Of a stretch of 64,000 nucleotides of DNA, positions 1 to 9,149 are shown in pieces; position 1 is the stretch's first letter, and each line of letters opens with the position of its first letter. The notes beneath the pieces were generated by a model. It was not told where the DNA came from, did not search any database, and saw only the letters and a program-made list of their open reading frames with translations. This stretch comes from Planctomycetota bacterium (GTDB lineage: Bacteria; Planctomycetota; UBA1135; UBA2386): assembly GCA_028281765.1 (NCBI GenBank), contig JANQJF010000029.1:62001-126000 (forward strand), in the 5' to 3' direction. The translations under genes and the position numbers were made by a program.

Positions 1-1
1 G

Positions 2-661
2 GAGTGCTTCTGGCCGACGTCGCTTTCGAAGATGCGCATGGTCTACCAGGGCCACCGGATGGTGCAGATGCGCGGCGAGCTGGCGACGTCTCGCCGGGAG
101 CTGCCAGCGGGGACCCTGATCATTCCCGCACGCCAGCGACTGGCGCGAATCGCCGCCGTCTTGATCGACCCGCTGAGTGAGGACTCGCTCGCCACGTGGA
201 ACTTTTTCGAACCATGGACGCGCAAAGTCGAGGGCCCAGAGACGGACGGCGACCTCGCCTTCCCGGTCCTGAGAATCCACGAGCTCCCGAGCTGGAAGAC
301 TACGCCCTGCGGGCTCGACGAAGACAGCGCCGTCAATCCGCACGTGTTCGCCGACACGCCAGACCCCGAGCGCGAGCAGATCGTCGTGCGCGTCGTCTGC
401 ACGAAGCCCGGCACGCGGGCACCCGGCTCGTTCGCGGCGGCGGGCGCGTGGCGGGACCGCGTCACGCACTTCGAGATCGGCTCGACCCGCTGCGACGCGC
501 GCGAACTCACCCAATCGCTGGGTAGCCGCAAGAGCGAGAACGCCGTCATCGTGATTCGGCCGAGCCCGCTCGCAAACGATGCGGAGATCTTCGAGGCGGG
601 CGAAGCCGCGCGCGGCGCTGGATTCACGGACATCTATCTCGAAGTGCAAAAGCGAGAGTAG
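2..661 (+). CDS. M14-type zinc carboxypeptidase, C-terminal part (5' end outside window)
   Basis: The frame is open to the left edge, so this is the 3' end of a longer gene; the ATG at 32 is internal. The visible 219 residues start with ECFWPTSLSKM and include ARLAAVLIDP-like and TWNFFEPW segments. From memory, that arrangement (an Ile/Val-rich strand, 'P.S.D.L.TWNFF' and a short 'FPVLR' strand) is found after the catalytic domain of secreted M14 metallocarboxypeptidases in planctomycetes. The zinc ligands would lie upstream and cannot be checked. The RND exporter gene follows after 9 bp, so the two are probably cotranscribed. The family call is inference from the C-terminal region only. Confidence 0.55.
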   Translation, partial: ECFWPTSLSKMRMVYQGHRMVQMRGELATSRRELPAGTLIIPARQRLARIAAVLIDPLSEDSLATWNFFEPWTRKVEGPETDGDLAFPVLRIHELPSWKTTPCGLDEDSAVNPHVFADTPDPEREQIVVRVVCTKPGTRAPGSFAAAGAWRDRVTHFEIGSTRCDARELTQSLGSRKSENAVIVIRPSPLANDAEIFEAGEAARGAGFTDIYLEVQKRE

Positions 662-670
662 CAGGATCGA

Positions 671-2821
671 GTGCGTCGCTTCGCCGACTTCCTACTCCTG
701 CGGCGTGGCCCGGTCGGGTGCGTGCTCGCGATCGCGTTCACGATCTGCGCGCTCGCGATTCCGACAACGGAATTCAACCTGTCGTTGGCGCCGCTGATCC
801 GCGCGAACCCGCAGCTCATGCGGGACTGGATCGACCTGCAAGACGTGCTGCCCGAGCAACGCCACTCCACCGGCATCCTCGCCCTCGAATGGCCGCGCGA
901 AGTCACGGTCGACGATCTCCAGGCCTGCGAAACGCTGTTCCAGAACGGACTGAACGCGACGGACTTCCTCGCGTGGGCACCCGTCGTGGATCCGGCCGAC
1001 GACGGCGCACTCAGCGTCGGTCGATTCGACCGAACCATCGGGACGCGCTCCGTACTCGAGCACGCGAACCGGCACCCGCTTCTCTCAGGGCGACTGATCT
1101 CCCACGACGGAAGGTCACTCGCAATCCTGCTCGACAGCGACCCCGATATCGAACTCGCGACGAAGTTCTTCGATGCCAACATCCCGGCACCGATCCGGTG
1201 GCGCCTGGTTAGCGGCAACGCCGCAAACCACAACCGGCAAGAGCACATGGTCGACGACATCCTGATGGTCGTCGGCCTGGAGTTCGCCGTGTTCGGCCTG
1301 CTCTTGCCATTCGTATTCCGGTCGTGGCGCGGCATCGTCGTGCCGCTCGGCACCGTGCTGCTCGCGATCTCGATGAGCTTCGGAAGCCTCGCGCTCGCCG
1401 GCATGCGGTTCACGATCATCGACGTCGCAGTGCCGGGACTGATCGTTGTGATCGGGTTGTCGGACGCGATCCACATGATGCACCGCTTCGAAGAGGAGCT
1501 GGCGCGCGGCGCGACTCGTCACGAAGCGATTCGCCAGATGATCCGAAGAGTGGGAGCCGCGTGCGTGCTGACGTCACTGACGACGGCGATCGGATTCCTG
1601 TCCCTGCTCGTATCCGATCACTCCGCCGTGAAGGCCTTCGGCATCAAGGCCGCCTACTCGGTCCTCCTCACGCTCGCGACGACGATCACCATCCTCCCGA
1701 TCGCGCTCTCGGTCTGGCCAACGCGACGCGCCGCACCGGCGCGCCTTCCTGGCATCGACCGCTTCGACTACCGATGGCCCAAGACGATCGTCGTCGTCAC
1801 GGCATTGGTCGTCATCCTCGGAACCCTCGGCTTGAACCGAGCGACGGTGGACTCGCGATGGCTCGAGGAACTCCCGCCGGACGACCCCGTCGCGCAAGAC
1901 CTCGCGTGGTTCGAAGAGAACTTCCACGGCTTCATGCAAGTCGACTTCCACGTGCACGGCGATCTCGATGATCCGACCGCGGTTCGGGCCATCGACCGCA
2001 TGTGCCGCGAACTCATCGCGGGCGAACGTGACGTGCACCATGCGGACACGTACGTCGAGTGGGTCCGCGAAATCGCCGGACAACCCGAGGACCTCGACGA
2101 CGACGCGATCACGCGCGGCCTGAGCGGCCTGCGAATCGCCGGCAACCGCTTTCCCGAGCACCTCGTGAACACGACGTTCACCGACGCGCGACTACAGATC
2201 ACTACAGACAACATCGGTAGTCAGCGCTATTTCGAACTCGGCGAGACCATGGCCGAGCTCGCCCGGTCGGTCGCCCCCGAGCTCCGCCCGGAACTCTGCG
2301 GCAGGATGCGAGTCGCGCACGAGAACGTGCGCACGATCTCCGCGACGCTGCTCGAGAGCCTGGGCCTCTCGCTCCTGGCGATCACCGCCGTCATCGGCAT
2401 CGTGTACCGCTCCGCGCGCATCGCCCTGATCTCGATCGCCCCCAACGTGCTTCCGATCTTCGTCGCGCTGGCGCTGACCGGCTGGCTCGAAATCCCGGTA
2501 CGCGTCGGCATCGTGATGATCTTCAGCCTCGGTCTAGGCCTGGCCGTCGACGACTCGATCCACGTGCTCACGCGGTACTGCCAGGAGCGAGCGCTGCACC
2601 GCGACAGCCAAGAGTCGCTACTGCGCGCTCTTCGCTCGACCGGGGGAGCGCTCGTCGTCACGACGATCGTCCTCGGCATCGGTTCGCTGTGTCACCTTCC
2701 GGCGAGCTTCCAGTCGATGCGCGACGTCGGCGTCCTGATGTCCGCCATCGTCGGCACGGCGCTCGCCGCAGACATGTGGCTCCTGCCACTGCTGCTCGAG
2801 CGCTTCGCGAAGGCGAGATGA
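671..2821 (+). CDS. RND-superfamily exporter (MMPL/SSD type)
   Basis: A 716-residue inner-membrane protein with two similar halves, each a transmembrane helix, a large periplasmic loop and a bundle of helices. TM1 is about residues 13-30. The first bundle contains GLSDAIHMMHRFEEEL (about 264-280) and the second contains GLAVDDSIHVLTRYCQE (about 620-640). The buried acidic residue followed by 'SIH' is typical of the MMPL/sterol-sensing RND branch, which moves lipids or hydrophobic compounds using proton force. The substrate cannot be told. The start is GTG, 9 bp after the upstream stop. The TGA stop lies in the loop of a strong hairpin (2805-2834) that also separates it from the convergent lipoprotein gene. 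Confidence 0.85.
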   Translation: MRRFADFLLLRRGPVGCVLAIAFTICALAIPTTEFNLSLAPLIRANPQLMRDWIDLQDVLPEQRHSTGILALEWPREVTVDDLQACETLFQNGLNATDFLAWAPVVDPADDGALSVGRFDRTIGTRSVLEHANRHPLLSGRLISHDGRSLAILLDSDPDIELATKFFDANIPAPIRWRLVSGNAANHNRQEHMVDDILMVVGLEFAVFGLLLPFVFRSWRGIVVPLGTVLLAISMSFGSLALAGMRFTIIDVAVPGLIVVIGLSDAIHMMHRFEEELARGATRHEAIRQMIRRVGAACVLTSLTTAIGFLSLLVSDHSAVKAFGIKAAYSVLLTLATTITILPIALSVWPTRRAAPARLPGIDRFDYRWPKTIVVVTALVVILGTLGLNRATVDSRWLEELPPDDPVAQDLAWFEENFHGFMQVDFHVHGDLDDPTAVRAIDRMCRELIAGERDVHHADTYVEWVREIAGQPEDLDDDAITRGLSGLRIAGNRFPEHLVNTTFTDARLQITTDNIGSQRYFELGETMAELARSVAPELRPELCGRMRVAHENVRTISATLLESLGLSLLAITAVIGIVYRSARIALISIAPNVLPIFVALALTGWLEIPVRVGIVMIFSLGLGLAVDDSIHVLTRYCQERALHRDSQESLLRALRSTGGALVVTTIVLGIGSLCHLPASFQSMRDVGVLMSAIVGTALAADMWLLPLLLERFAKAR

Positions 2822-2834
2822 CTCGCCTTCGCGA
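2805..2834. terminator. Perfect 13-bp hairpin between convergent genes (bidirectional terminator candidate)
   Basis: Arms 2805-2817 and 2822-2834 are perfectly complementary around the 4-base loop ATGA. The RND exporter's TGA stop (2819-2821) is in the loop. The stop of the convergent lipoprotein gene (2844) is 10 bp away, so one structure could serve both genes. No U-run follows on either side, so it is not a classical intrinsic terminator by sequence. Confidence 0.6.
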
Positions 2835-2843
2835 GCGTCTCGA

Positions 2844-5090
2844 TCACTCATCGTCGCTCTGCGCAACACCGCCGACGAACTTCGGCGCGTCATCGATGTC
2901 GGGCATCGCACCGATCGCCGGGTCCGTCCACTTGTCGGTCGGCGCCGTCAAGATCACGTCGAGGTCGAAGCCCTGATCCGCGATGACCTGGGTCGGGTTC
3001 GCTTCCTCGTTCATCTCCTGCTCACCCTCGAGCTGCTTGATCTTGTAGCTCTTGTCGCCCATCGTGATGACGGTGCCGCTCGGGATGTTGAACGCCGGAC
3101 GCCAACGGCGGTCCGTCGTGTTCTCGAAGAACGGGATGCCGTGCAGATCGGTGCCGGTCCACTCGAGGTTGAAGGTCTTGTTGTGGAAGTTCGTGTTCGA
3201 CGGCTCGTTGTGCGTGTAGCTGAGTCGGAGCGGCGGCGTGAAGTTCACGATATTGCCGTTCGCGTCGCGGACGGCACGGAGCTGGTTCCAGCTGTTGCTG
3301 CCCGTGCGCCAACGATACGTCGTCGTCTGCTGCCCCTGCTCCGCCAGGCTGGTGAGAGCCGTCGCGTACATCGGACCACTCTCGAAGCCGAACTGACCGG
3401 CGCCACCACTGACGCTCACGCCATCCGCGAGACGCACCTGACTCCCACCCTGGGTGAGCATCTGCGTCGTCTTGCCGAAGACGTAGCTCAAGACTTCGCC
3501 GACGTTGTTCGCATCCGCGAAGAACGGAGTCTCGTTCGCCTGCCACGTAGCCTGCGACTCGGTGATGAGCGGACGCAGGCGATCGCGGTACCCGTAGAGC
3601 GTGAAGTCGCCGTTCGCCAGCTCCGTGGACTGACCCGTGATCGTCTCGTGGGTCCACATCATGACCTCGGTGGCGTCGCTGAGCGCCGCGGCCGGCCAGA
3701 CCATCTCGATCGAGCCGCGATCACGCGACCAGAAGTGCACCCAGTCGCCAGCCGTGTAGCTGCCCGAGATCGAGGCCGGGTTCTGCGGCGTCCAGTTGCC
3801 GTCTTGCCCACGCGTCGCGACTTGGACGAGGTCGGTGCCATTCCAGCGCACCCGAGCTTCGCTACCCGTGCTCTGGCTGAACATCTCGAGGTCTTCGTTC
3901 TTGATGTTGCCGAGCGTGGACAGTTCACGAGAGTGCTTCTCGAGTCGACCGGGGACGATGACGGCCGTGTAGTTCGTGTCCGTGCCGTCCGGATCGAAGC
4001 TGCGGCGGATCAGCGTCTGACCATCGGTGACCGTGATGTGATCCGGGAACCAGAGGCCGTGGTAACCCGCCCAGCCGTGCTCGCCGTTCTCGGTCTCGAC
4101 GCCGAAACCGGACAACGACTCGACGCGCTGGTTGGTCGTCGCGTCGTAGACGCCGTAGCGGTAGACGTTGGTCGTGAAGTTCGTGCGGCTGAACACCTTG
4201 GTCGCGCTCGAGCCCGTGACCTTCTTGCGAGCCATGTAGCTCGAGTTGAACTGAACGTAGAAGTTCGACTGGTTGCTCTGGGGTCCACTGCCGAAGTTGA
4301 ACGCTTCCTTGGTCGCGGAGATCGCGCGGCCCGACGTTCCGTCGGCCGCGCCGACCATGCGCGCACTCTCGCGCATCGCGAACTCACCGACGGACTGCGG
4401 CTGGTCCGGATCGCCGTCGATCATCAAGAACTCGAACTCGGCCTGGCCGTCGTCGCGGGCCACCGTGTTGAGCGAACCGCGGAACTGCACGTTGGCATCG
4501 TCGTGCGACTGCGTGTTCAGCAGCTGCTTGAAGTCCATCGTGAAGAGACCGAACGGGTTCCTCGTCGACGGGGACTCCGTGATGGTGACCTTGCCGTAGA
4601 TGATGCCCGGCTTGTCGTCCGGACCGTCGTTGTCGAGCCAGAACTTGACGATGTGCGGCGAATCGGCGTTTGCGCGCGTCGAGTCGACGACGAAGCGGTC
4701 GTACTGTGTCGCCGAGCCACCACGACCTCCGTCGCTGCCACCCGAGCCGCGCTCTTCACAGCTCACGAGCGCGATGTACGGCCCCTTGTTGAGGACCGAG
4801 GGATCGTCGTACTTCGTCTGCTGGATCGAGCAGAGGATCATGTTGACCGTGTCGAGCGGTCCCATCGCCTCGTCGTGGATCCAGAACTGCACCGGGTCGT
4901 CGTCGTAGGAGACGTTGCGCACCCCGGGAGAAACCCGAAGCGACCCGGAGTTCTGCGCGTCGACGAGGCTGACCTGCGAAGGAACGTCGAGACCTTCGAC
5001 GTTCCCACTCGAGCTACTGCCTCCACCGCCGCAACCAACGATCAGCGCAGTCAGCACTGCACCGATTCCCATTCGCTTGCCCGCGTTCAT
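2844..5090 (-). CDS. Large lipoprotein of unknown function
   Basis: The start chosen is ATG at 5090, preceded by AAAGG at a good distance. It yields a 748-residue protein with a lipoprotein signal peptide (MNAGKRMGIGAVLTALIVGC), lipobox IVGC and then a Gly/Ser linker. A longer frame (to 5171) would bury the signal peptide. The mature part is rich in Asp, Asn, Gly and aromatic residues and looks like a beta-rich exported protein. It contains a segment on 'FWLDNDGPDDKPG' and several WxG-type turns. I do not recognise a catalytic motif or known domain. It is likely anchored in the outer membrane. It is the last gene of the minus-strand run, 165 bp after purB, so it may have its own promoter. Confidence 0.75.
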   Translation of the reverse strand: MNAGKRMGIGAVLTALIVGCGGGGSSSSGNVEGLDVPSQVSLVDAQNSGSLRVSPGVRNVSYDDDPVQFWIHDEAMGPLDTVNMILCSIQQTKYDDPSVLNKGPYIALVSCEERGSGGSDGGRGGSATQYDRFVVDSTRANADSPHIVKFWLDNDGPDDKPGIIYGKVTITESPSTRNPFGLFTMDFKQLLNTQSHDDANVQFRGSLNTVARDDGQAEFEFLMIDGDPDQPQSVGEFAMRESARMVGAADGTSGRAISATKEAFNFGSGPQSNQSNFYVQFNSSYMARKKVTGSSATKVFSRTNFTTNVYRYGVYDATTNQRVESLSGFGVETENGEHGWAGYHGLWFPDHITVTDGQTLIRRSFDPDGTDTNYTAVIVPGRLEKHSRELSTLGNIKNEDLEMFSQSTGSEARVRWNGTDLVQVATRGQDGNWTPQNPASISGSYTAGDWVHFWSRDRGSIEMVWPAAALSDATEVMMWTHETITGQSTELANGDFTLYGYRDRLRPLITESQATWQANETPFFADANNVGEVLSYVFGKTTQMLTQGGSQVRLADGVSVSGGAGQFGFESGPMYATALTSLAEQGQQTTTYRWRTGSNSWNQLRAVRDANGNIVNFTPPLRLSYTHNEPSNTNFHNKTFNLEWTGTDLHGIPFFENTTDRRWRPAFNIPSGTVITMGDKSYKIKQLEGEQEMNEEANPTQVIADQGFDLDVILTAPTDKWTDPAIGAMPDIDDAPKFVGGVAQSDDE

Positions 5091-5255
5091 CACTACCTTT
5101 CCTGGAAGGGCTAGAGGACGAACACCTCGCGAGTCGAGGCCGCCCATCCGATTCCCCCCAGGTGTCGGCACTTCTGCCCACTCAACTCGGGCGGAGTTGT
5201 AAGTTGCTATGACGCAATGAGATCGGCAGTACCCTTCGTACGGGCGGCCGTATGA

Positions 5256-6686
5256 CTAGACACGAATCTCGTCGATGCCATCGAGGCTTGCGCCCACGAG
5301 CCGGGGCTCGATCTCACCCGCAATGAACTCGTCGACCTGCTCCGGGCAGCGACCGATGAAACGCGCGGGGTCGAGCAGGTCGTCGAACTGATCGCGCACC
5401 GCGGCGAATGCGGCGTCTTCGCGCAGCAGCTCCAACAATGGGTTTGCGCGACCCTCGGCTTTGACCTGACGCGCGGCCTCTCGGCTGTGACGACGAATGA
5501 CTTCGTGCAGCTCCTGACGATCGCCACCCGCACGCACACCCGCCATCAGGATCTCCTCGGTCGCGAGGAACGGCAGGTTTTCCCGCAGCTTGCGCTCGCA
5601 CACCTTCGGATAGACGACCGCTCCGCGTGCGACGTTCGTCATCAACATCAAGATGCCGTCGATCGCGAGGAAACTCTCGGGGATCGCGATGCGACGGATC
5701 GCCGAATCGTCGAGCGTGCGCTCCAACCACTGCGTCGCCGCAGTCTGCGCGGACGTCCCGGCGGCGGCCATAACGTAGCGTGAGAGCGCGTTGACCCGCT
5801 CGCAGCGCATCGGGTTCTTCTTGTACGCCATCGCCGACGAACCGATCTGCGACTTCTCGCTCGGCTCTTCGACCTCTCCCTCGTGCGAGAGGAGACGCAT
5901 GTCGTTCGCGAACTTGGCGGCGGACTGCGCGATCCCCGACAGCACGTCGTGGATCCGCGCATCGATCTTGCGCGTGTAGGTCTGCCCGCTGACGGCGATC
6001 GAACGCTCGAAGCCGATCGCCGCACACACCTTCTCGTCGAGCGCGCGCACCTTCTCGTGATCGCCGTCGAACAAGGCGAGGAAGGACGCCTGCGTCCCGG
6101 TCGTGCCTTTCACGCCGCGGCACGGCATCCACTCGATCAGACGCCGCACCTCGTCGAGGTCGAGCACGAGGTCCTGTGCCCAGAGGCAGGCGCGCTTCCC
6201 AACGGTGACCGGCTGCGCGACCTGGTAGTGCGTGTATCCGAGACACGCGAGCGCGCGGTGCTCACGCGCGAACTCCGCGAGCGCGGCCAGAGTCGCGCAC
6301 AGGCGTGCCTCGACCTGGCGCAAGGCCTCGCGATAGAGCATCAGGTCGCCGTTGTCGGTGACGAAGCAACTCGTCGCGCCGAGGTGGATGATGCCGCGCG
6401 CGGCGGGCGCGAGCTCTCCGTAGTGGTGGACGTGCGCCATGACGTCGTGACGCAGCTCCTTCTCGAACTCGGCGACGCGAGCCCAGTCGAACTCGTCGCG
6501 ATGGGCCTCGAGCTGTGCGATCTGCTCGCTCGTGATCTCGAGACCGAGCTCCTGCTCGGCCCGCGCGAGCGCGATCCACAGGTCGCGCCACGTGCCGTGG
6601 CGGCGACGTGGCGCAAACAGGGCCGCCATCTCGCGGCCCGCATATCGTTCGATCAGCGGATGGTCGAAGCGCTCGGCATCTGTCAT
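5256..6686 (-). CDS. purB: Adenylosuccinate lyase
   Basis: A 476-residue cytoplasmic enzyme of the fumarase/aspartase superfamily. It releases fumarate from SAICAR and from adenylosuccinate, two steps of purine synthesis. The superfamily signature is clear: IGSSAMAYKKNPMRCERVNA at about 281-300, with the mobile-loop serines. Also visible are HLGATSCFVTDN (101-112) and CLGYTHYQVAQPVTVGKR (148-165), which hold the substrate-binding Thr/Ser and the catalytic His region, and the 'KGTTGTQASF' segment (193-202). The length and the TSCFVTDN form resemble the eukaryote-like branch of PurB. It starts 10 bp after a small secreted-protein gene on the same strand, a neighbour with no obvious link to purines. 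Confidence 0.95.
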   Translation of the reverse strand: MTDAERFDHPLIERYAGREMAALFAPRRRHGTWRDLWIALARAEQELGLEITSEQIAQLEAHRDEFDWARVAEFEKELRHDVMAHVHHYGELAPAARGIIHLGATSCFVTDNGDLMLYREALRQVEARLCATLAALAEFAREHRALACLGYTHYQVAQPVTVGKRACLWAQDLVLDLDEVRRLIEWMPCRGVKGTTGTQASFLALFDGDHEKVRALDEKVCAAIGFERSIAVSGQTYTRKIDARIHDVLSGIAQSAAKFANDMRLLSHEGEVEEPSEKSQIGSSAMAYKKNPMRCERVNALSRYVMAAAGTSAQTAATQWLERTLDDSAIRRIAIPESFLAIDGILMLMTNVARGAVVYPKVCERKLRENLPFLATEEILMAGVRAGGDRQELHEVIRRHSREAARQVKAEGRANPLLELLREDAAFAAVRDQFDDLLDPARFIGRCPEQVDEFIAGEIEPRLVGASLDGIDEIRV

Positions 6687-6696
6687 CCGCCGTAAC

Positions 6697-7092
6697 TTAG
6701 CGGCAGTAGCGCCGGCTCGATACCCGAACGTAGCGGGTCTTCGTCACCCAGCGCCCCGGCACCCAGACGCGCTCGATGCGCGCCGGAGAGATGCAGTAAC
6801 GAATACGGCGTCCGCACGAGTCGTAGCGGAAGCCCCAGCGCGCGGGGACGTGCACGTCGTTGTAGTAGCCATCGACCCAGACACGCTCGGTCACCGGCTC
6901 GTAGCGCACGCGCGCCGGACGCCGCCCGACACGCCGCGGCCGCGGATGGGCGCGGGTCACGACAGGCGTCCGACACGCGTTGCCGAAGCAGGCGCTGACG
7001 CCGCGGTTGTCGATGCGGACGCCGACCTGCGCCGGCGCAGAAACGCTCAGCCCACTCAGGGCCAGCACGATGGTCAACAGTGCGATTCTCAT
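6697..7092 (-). CDS. Small secreted basic protein with WVPGRW-type repeats
   Basis: The start chosen is ATG at 7092 because AGGTG sits 6 bases upstream; a GTG at 7101 would add three residues. The 131-residue product has a signal peptide (MRIALLTIVLALSGLSVSAPAQ). It then has an Arg-rich region and two related segments, ERVWVDGYYNDVHVPARWGF and ERVWVPGRWVTKTRYVRV. These Trp-Val-x-Gly / Pro-x-x-Trp modules occur in small periplasmic or envelope proteins with WxPG repeats, whose function is generally unknown. Two Cys pairs (CFGNAC; YDSCG...YC) could form disulfides. It lies 10 bp upstream of purB. Confidence 0.7.
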   Translation of the reverse strand: MRIALLTIVLALSGLSVSAPAQVGVRIDNRGVSACFGNACRTPVVTRAHPRPRRVGRRPARVRYEPVTERVWVDGYYNDVHVPARWGFRYDSCGRRIRYCISPARIERVWVPGRWVTKTRYVRVSSRRYCR

Positions 7093-7230
7093 GACGAACA
7101 CCTGAGAGACGCGAACGCCGGACCGTTGCTCGAAAACTCGAAAACAGCCTCAAAACAGGTGATTCGCGCTCGATATCGACACTTCGTGTCCCCCGGAGAG
7201 GACAGCGCGCGTCCCCTGTGGGGACCAGTC

Positions 7231-7701
7231 TCAGGCCCAGGTCGCGATCGCGACCGACGTCAGACACAGGGGTACGAGGCACCAGATCCAGCGCTGCTCG
7301 CCGAGCCCCTGGACGTAGAGCACGCACACGATCGCGAGGATCGATCCGAGCACGTCACTGACGACGTCCCAGGTCGAGCAGTCGCGACCGGGCACGGTCG
7401 ACTGATGCCACTCGTCGATGATTCCGTATCCGCCGGCCAGCGCGACCGCGAGCAGCGCGCGCGTCCCGACGAATCGCACCGACCGCGTCAACGCCACGAA
7501 CAGCAGCGTCGCGAGCACGAAGTAGGCGACGACGTGGCCGCCATTCCAGACGAACGCCGCGAGCTCGCTGCGCTGGCCACCCCGCACGGGACGCGCCGAG
7601 AGATACCACAGGCCCGCGGCCCACGCGATCGGCAGGGCCCACCGCAGCGGAAACGGAGACGACGCGAGCTTCTCGAGCGAGCCCCGCGCGAGCTGGATCA
7701 C
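7231..7701 (-). CDS. VanZ-like family membrane protein
   Basis: About 156 residues with four to five predicted transmembrane helices. The VanZ-like signature is present: GGHVVAYFVLATLL followed by GIIDEWHQSTVPGRDCSTWD, that is DE-x-HQ, PGR and a following D. VanZ-like proteins are small inner-membrane proteins of uncertain biochemical role; one member confers low-level teicoplanin resistance. I chose the GTG at 7701 because it overlaps the upstream stop as GTGA and has GGAG 7 bases before it. A GTG at 7755 would overlap the upstream gene by 58 bases. The overlap suggests translational coupling to the RsbW-like gene. Confidence 0.8.
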   Translation of the reverse strand: MIQLARGSLEKLASSPFPLRWALPIAWAAGLWYLSARPVRGGQRSELAAFVWNGGHVVAYFVLATLLFVALTRSVRFVGTRALLAVALAGGYGIIDEWHQSTVPGRDCSTWDVVSDVLGSILAIVCVLYVQGLGEQRWIWCLVPLCLTSVAIATWA

Positions 7702-8153
7702 CCCGCGACTCCGCGCATCTTGCCCGAGATCGTCATCCCACGATCCTGCTCCCAAGCGAACAGCACGTCTTCGAGCGTGCTCCCGATCAGGTAGAGGCCA
7801 CGACCTCGTTCCGCGTCGAGCGGCGGCGGCTCGGTCGCGTTCGCGAGCTGCTCCCGCAGTTCGGACACGAGGCTCTCGGGCGCATCGGGATCGACGAACG
7901 ACACCTCGACATCGGTCCCGATGACAGCCACGGCGACCATGAGCTCGGTGCTCGCGCCGCGATAGCCGCCACCGTGATCGATCGAGTTTCCGACCATCTC
8001 GTCGACGACGAGCACGATCTTGGACGTCGCGCGAATGTCGACGTCCCAGGCCTCGAGCTGGTCACGGACGGACGACCTCAGACCACCGAGCAGCGCACGA
8101 TCGGGTGCGCACCGGTACTCCTGCGGCCCCTTGCTCAAGAGCAACCTCCGCAT
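7698..8153 (-). CDS. RsbW-like ATP-binding protein (anti-sigma factor / serine kinase type)
   Basis: A 151-residue single-domain GHKL ATPase. The N box is VVDEMVGNSIDHGGG (about 49-63). The later DPDAPESL region and RGRGLYLIGSTLEDV (about 116-130) match the G1/G2 boxes of HATPase_c_2 proteins. Such proteins bind or phosphorylate partners in partner-switching systems (RsbW/SpoIIAB type). No anti-sigma antagonist (STAS) or sigma factor gene is adjacent, so the partner is unknown. It sits 31 bp after nadC and overlaps the VanZ-like gene by 4 bp. Confidence 0.8.
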   Translation of the reverse strand: MRRLLLSKGPQEYRCAPDRALLGGLRSSVRDQLEAWDVDIRATSKIVLVVDEMVGNSIDHGGGYRGASTELMVAVAVIGTDVEVSFVDPDAPESLVSELREQLANATEPPPLDAERGRGLYLIGSTLEDVLFAWEQDRGMTISGKMRGVAG

Positions 8154-8184
8154 CGCATGGCCCGAATTTCTGCAGTCTGGTCGG

Positions 8185-9066
8185 TCACCGCCCCTCCGCT
8201 TGCACGAGCATCGACAAGTCGAGCGAACCGGCTGAATGGGTCAGCGCACCGACCGAGATCCGGTCGACGCCGCACTCGGCAACTCCGCGCACGGTATCCA
8301 GCGTCATGCCGCCGGACGCCTCGATGAGAACGGGGCGACCGAGCTCGGCCGCCGTCGCCCGCACGGTCGCGACGGCCTGCTTCAGTCCGTCGGGGACCGG
8401 GAAGTTGTCGAGCAGCACGACCCCCGCACCACCACGCACGGCCGCAGCCGCCTCGTCGTAGTCGCGCGCCTCGGCGACGACAGGAGCATCCCCGTGGGCA
8501 CCCGCGACGCAGCGCGCCACGACCGCTTCGTAGGACTCCTCGGACCACCCGAAGTGGTTCTCCTTGAGCAGCACCTGGTCGTAGAGACCGATGCGATGGT
8601 TGTCGCCACCACCGATGCGGACGGCGTACTTCTCCAGCGCGCGAAGCGTCGGCGTGGTCTTGCGGGTATCGAGGATACGCACACCCGTGCCCTCCACCGC
8701 GTCGACGAATGCCGCGGTCAGCGTCGCGATGCCCGAAAGCCGTTGCAGAAAGTTCAACGCCGTGCGCTCGGCGACGAGGAGCGCGCCGACCGACCCGGAG
8801 ATCCGCATGACGTCGTCGCCGGCCGCGACACGCGCACCGTCACCGGCGCACACCACCTCGATCCGTGCATCCGGATCCTGGGCGAGGAACACGCGTTCGG
8901 CCACGGGGATGCCGGCGATCACGCCGTCGGCCTTTGCGAAGACCCGAGCCGTGCCCCCGGTCAGTCCCGGCAACGCGAGCCGCGTCGTCAGGTCGCCGCC
9001 GTCCTCGAGGTCTTCGCGCAGAGCACGCGAGACACTGTCGTCGATCACAGAGGCGGCCAGATTCAT
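8185..9066 (-). CDS. nadC: Nicotinate-nucleotide pyrophosphorylase (carboxylating), quinolinate phosphoribosyltransferase
   Basis: A 293-residue enzyme that turns quinolinate and PRPP into nicotinate mononucleotide in de novo NAD synthesis. Family hallmarks are all present: EDLEDGGDLTTRLALP at the N terminus, ERTALNFLQRLSGIATLT, DTRKTTPTLRALEKYAVRIG (about 153-172), GGDNHRIGLYDQVLLKENH, EARDYDEA, and EASGGMTLDTV with GVDRISVGALTHS near the C terminus. Length is normal. No nadA or nadB is adjacent. It lies in the minus-strand run, 83 bp downstream of the ComEA-like gene and 31 bp upstream of the RsbW-like gene. Confidence 0.96.
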   Translation of the reverse strand: MNLAASVIDDSVSRALREDLEDGGDLTTRLALPGLTGGTARVFAKADGVIAGIPVAERVFLAQDPDARIEVVCAGDGARVAAGDDVMRISGSVGALLVAERTALNFLQRLSGIATLTAAFVDAVEGTGVRILDTRKTTPTLRALEKYAVRIGGGDNHRIGLYDQVLLKENHFGWSEESYEAVVARCVAGAHGDAPVVAEARDYDEAAAAVRGGAGVVLLDNFPVPDGLKQAVATVRATAAELGRPVLIEASGGMTLDTVRGVAECGVDRISVGALTHSAGSLDLSMLVQAEGR

Positions 9067-9149
9067 CGCGTCCAGTGTAGCGGTCGAGGCCGATCACGCA
9101 AAAAGCGGACACGGGGCTCATGGGCTGATTCGGGATTTGATGTCGCTCC

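Noticed and set aside
3141..5114. A 657-codon open frame antisense to the large lipoprotein gene
   Set aside because: High GC makes the opposite strand free of stops. The translation is Arg/Val/Glu-rich and low in complexity, without start signals. The sense strand has a signal peptide, lipobox and Shine-Dalgarno sequence.
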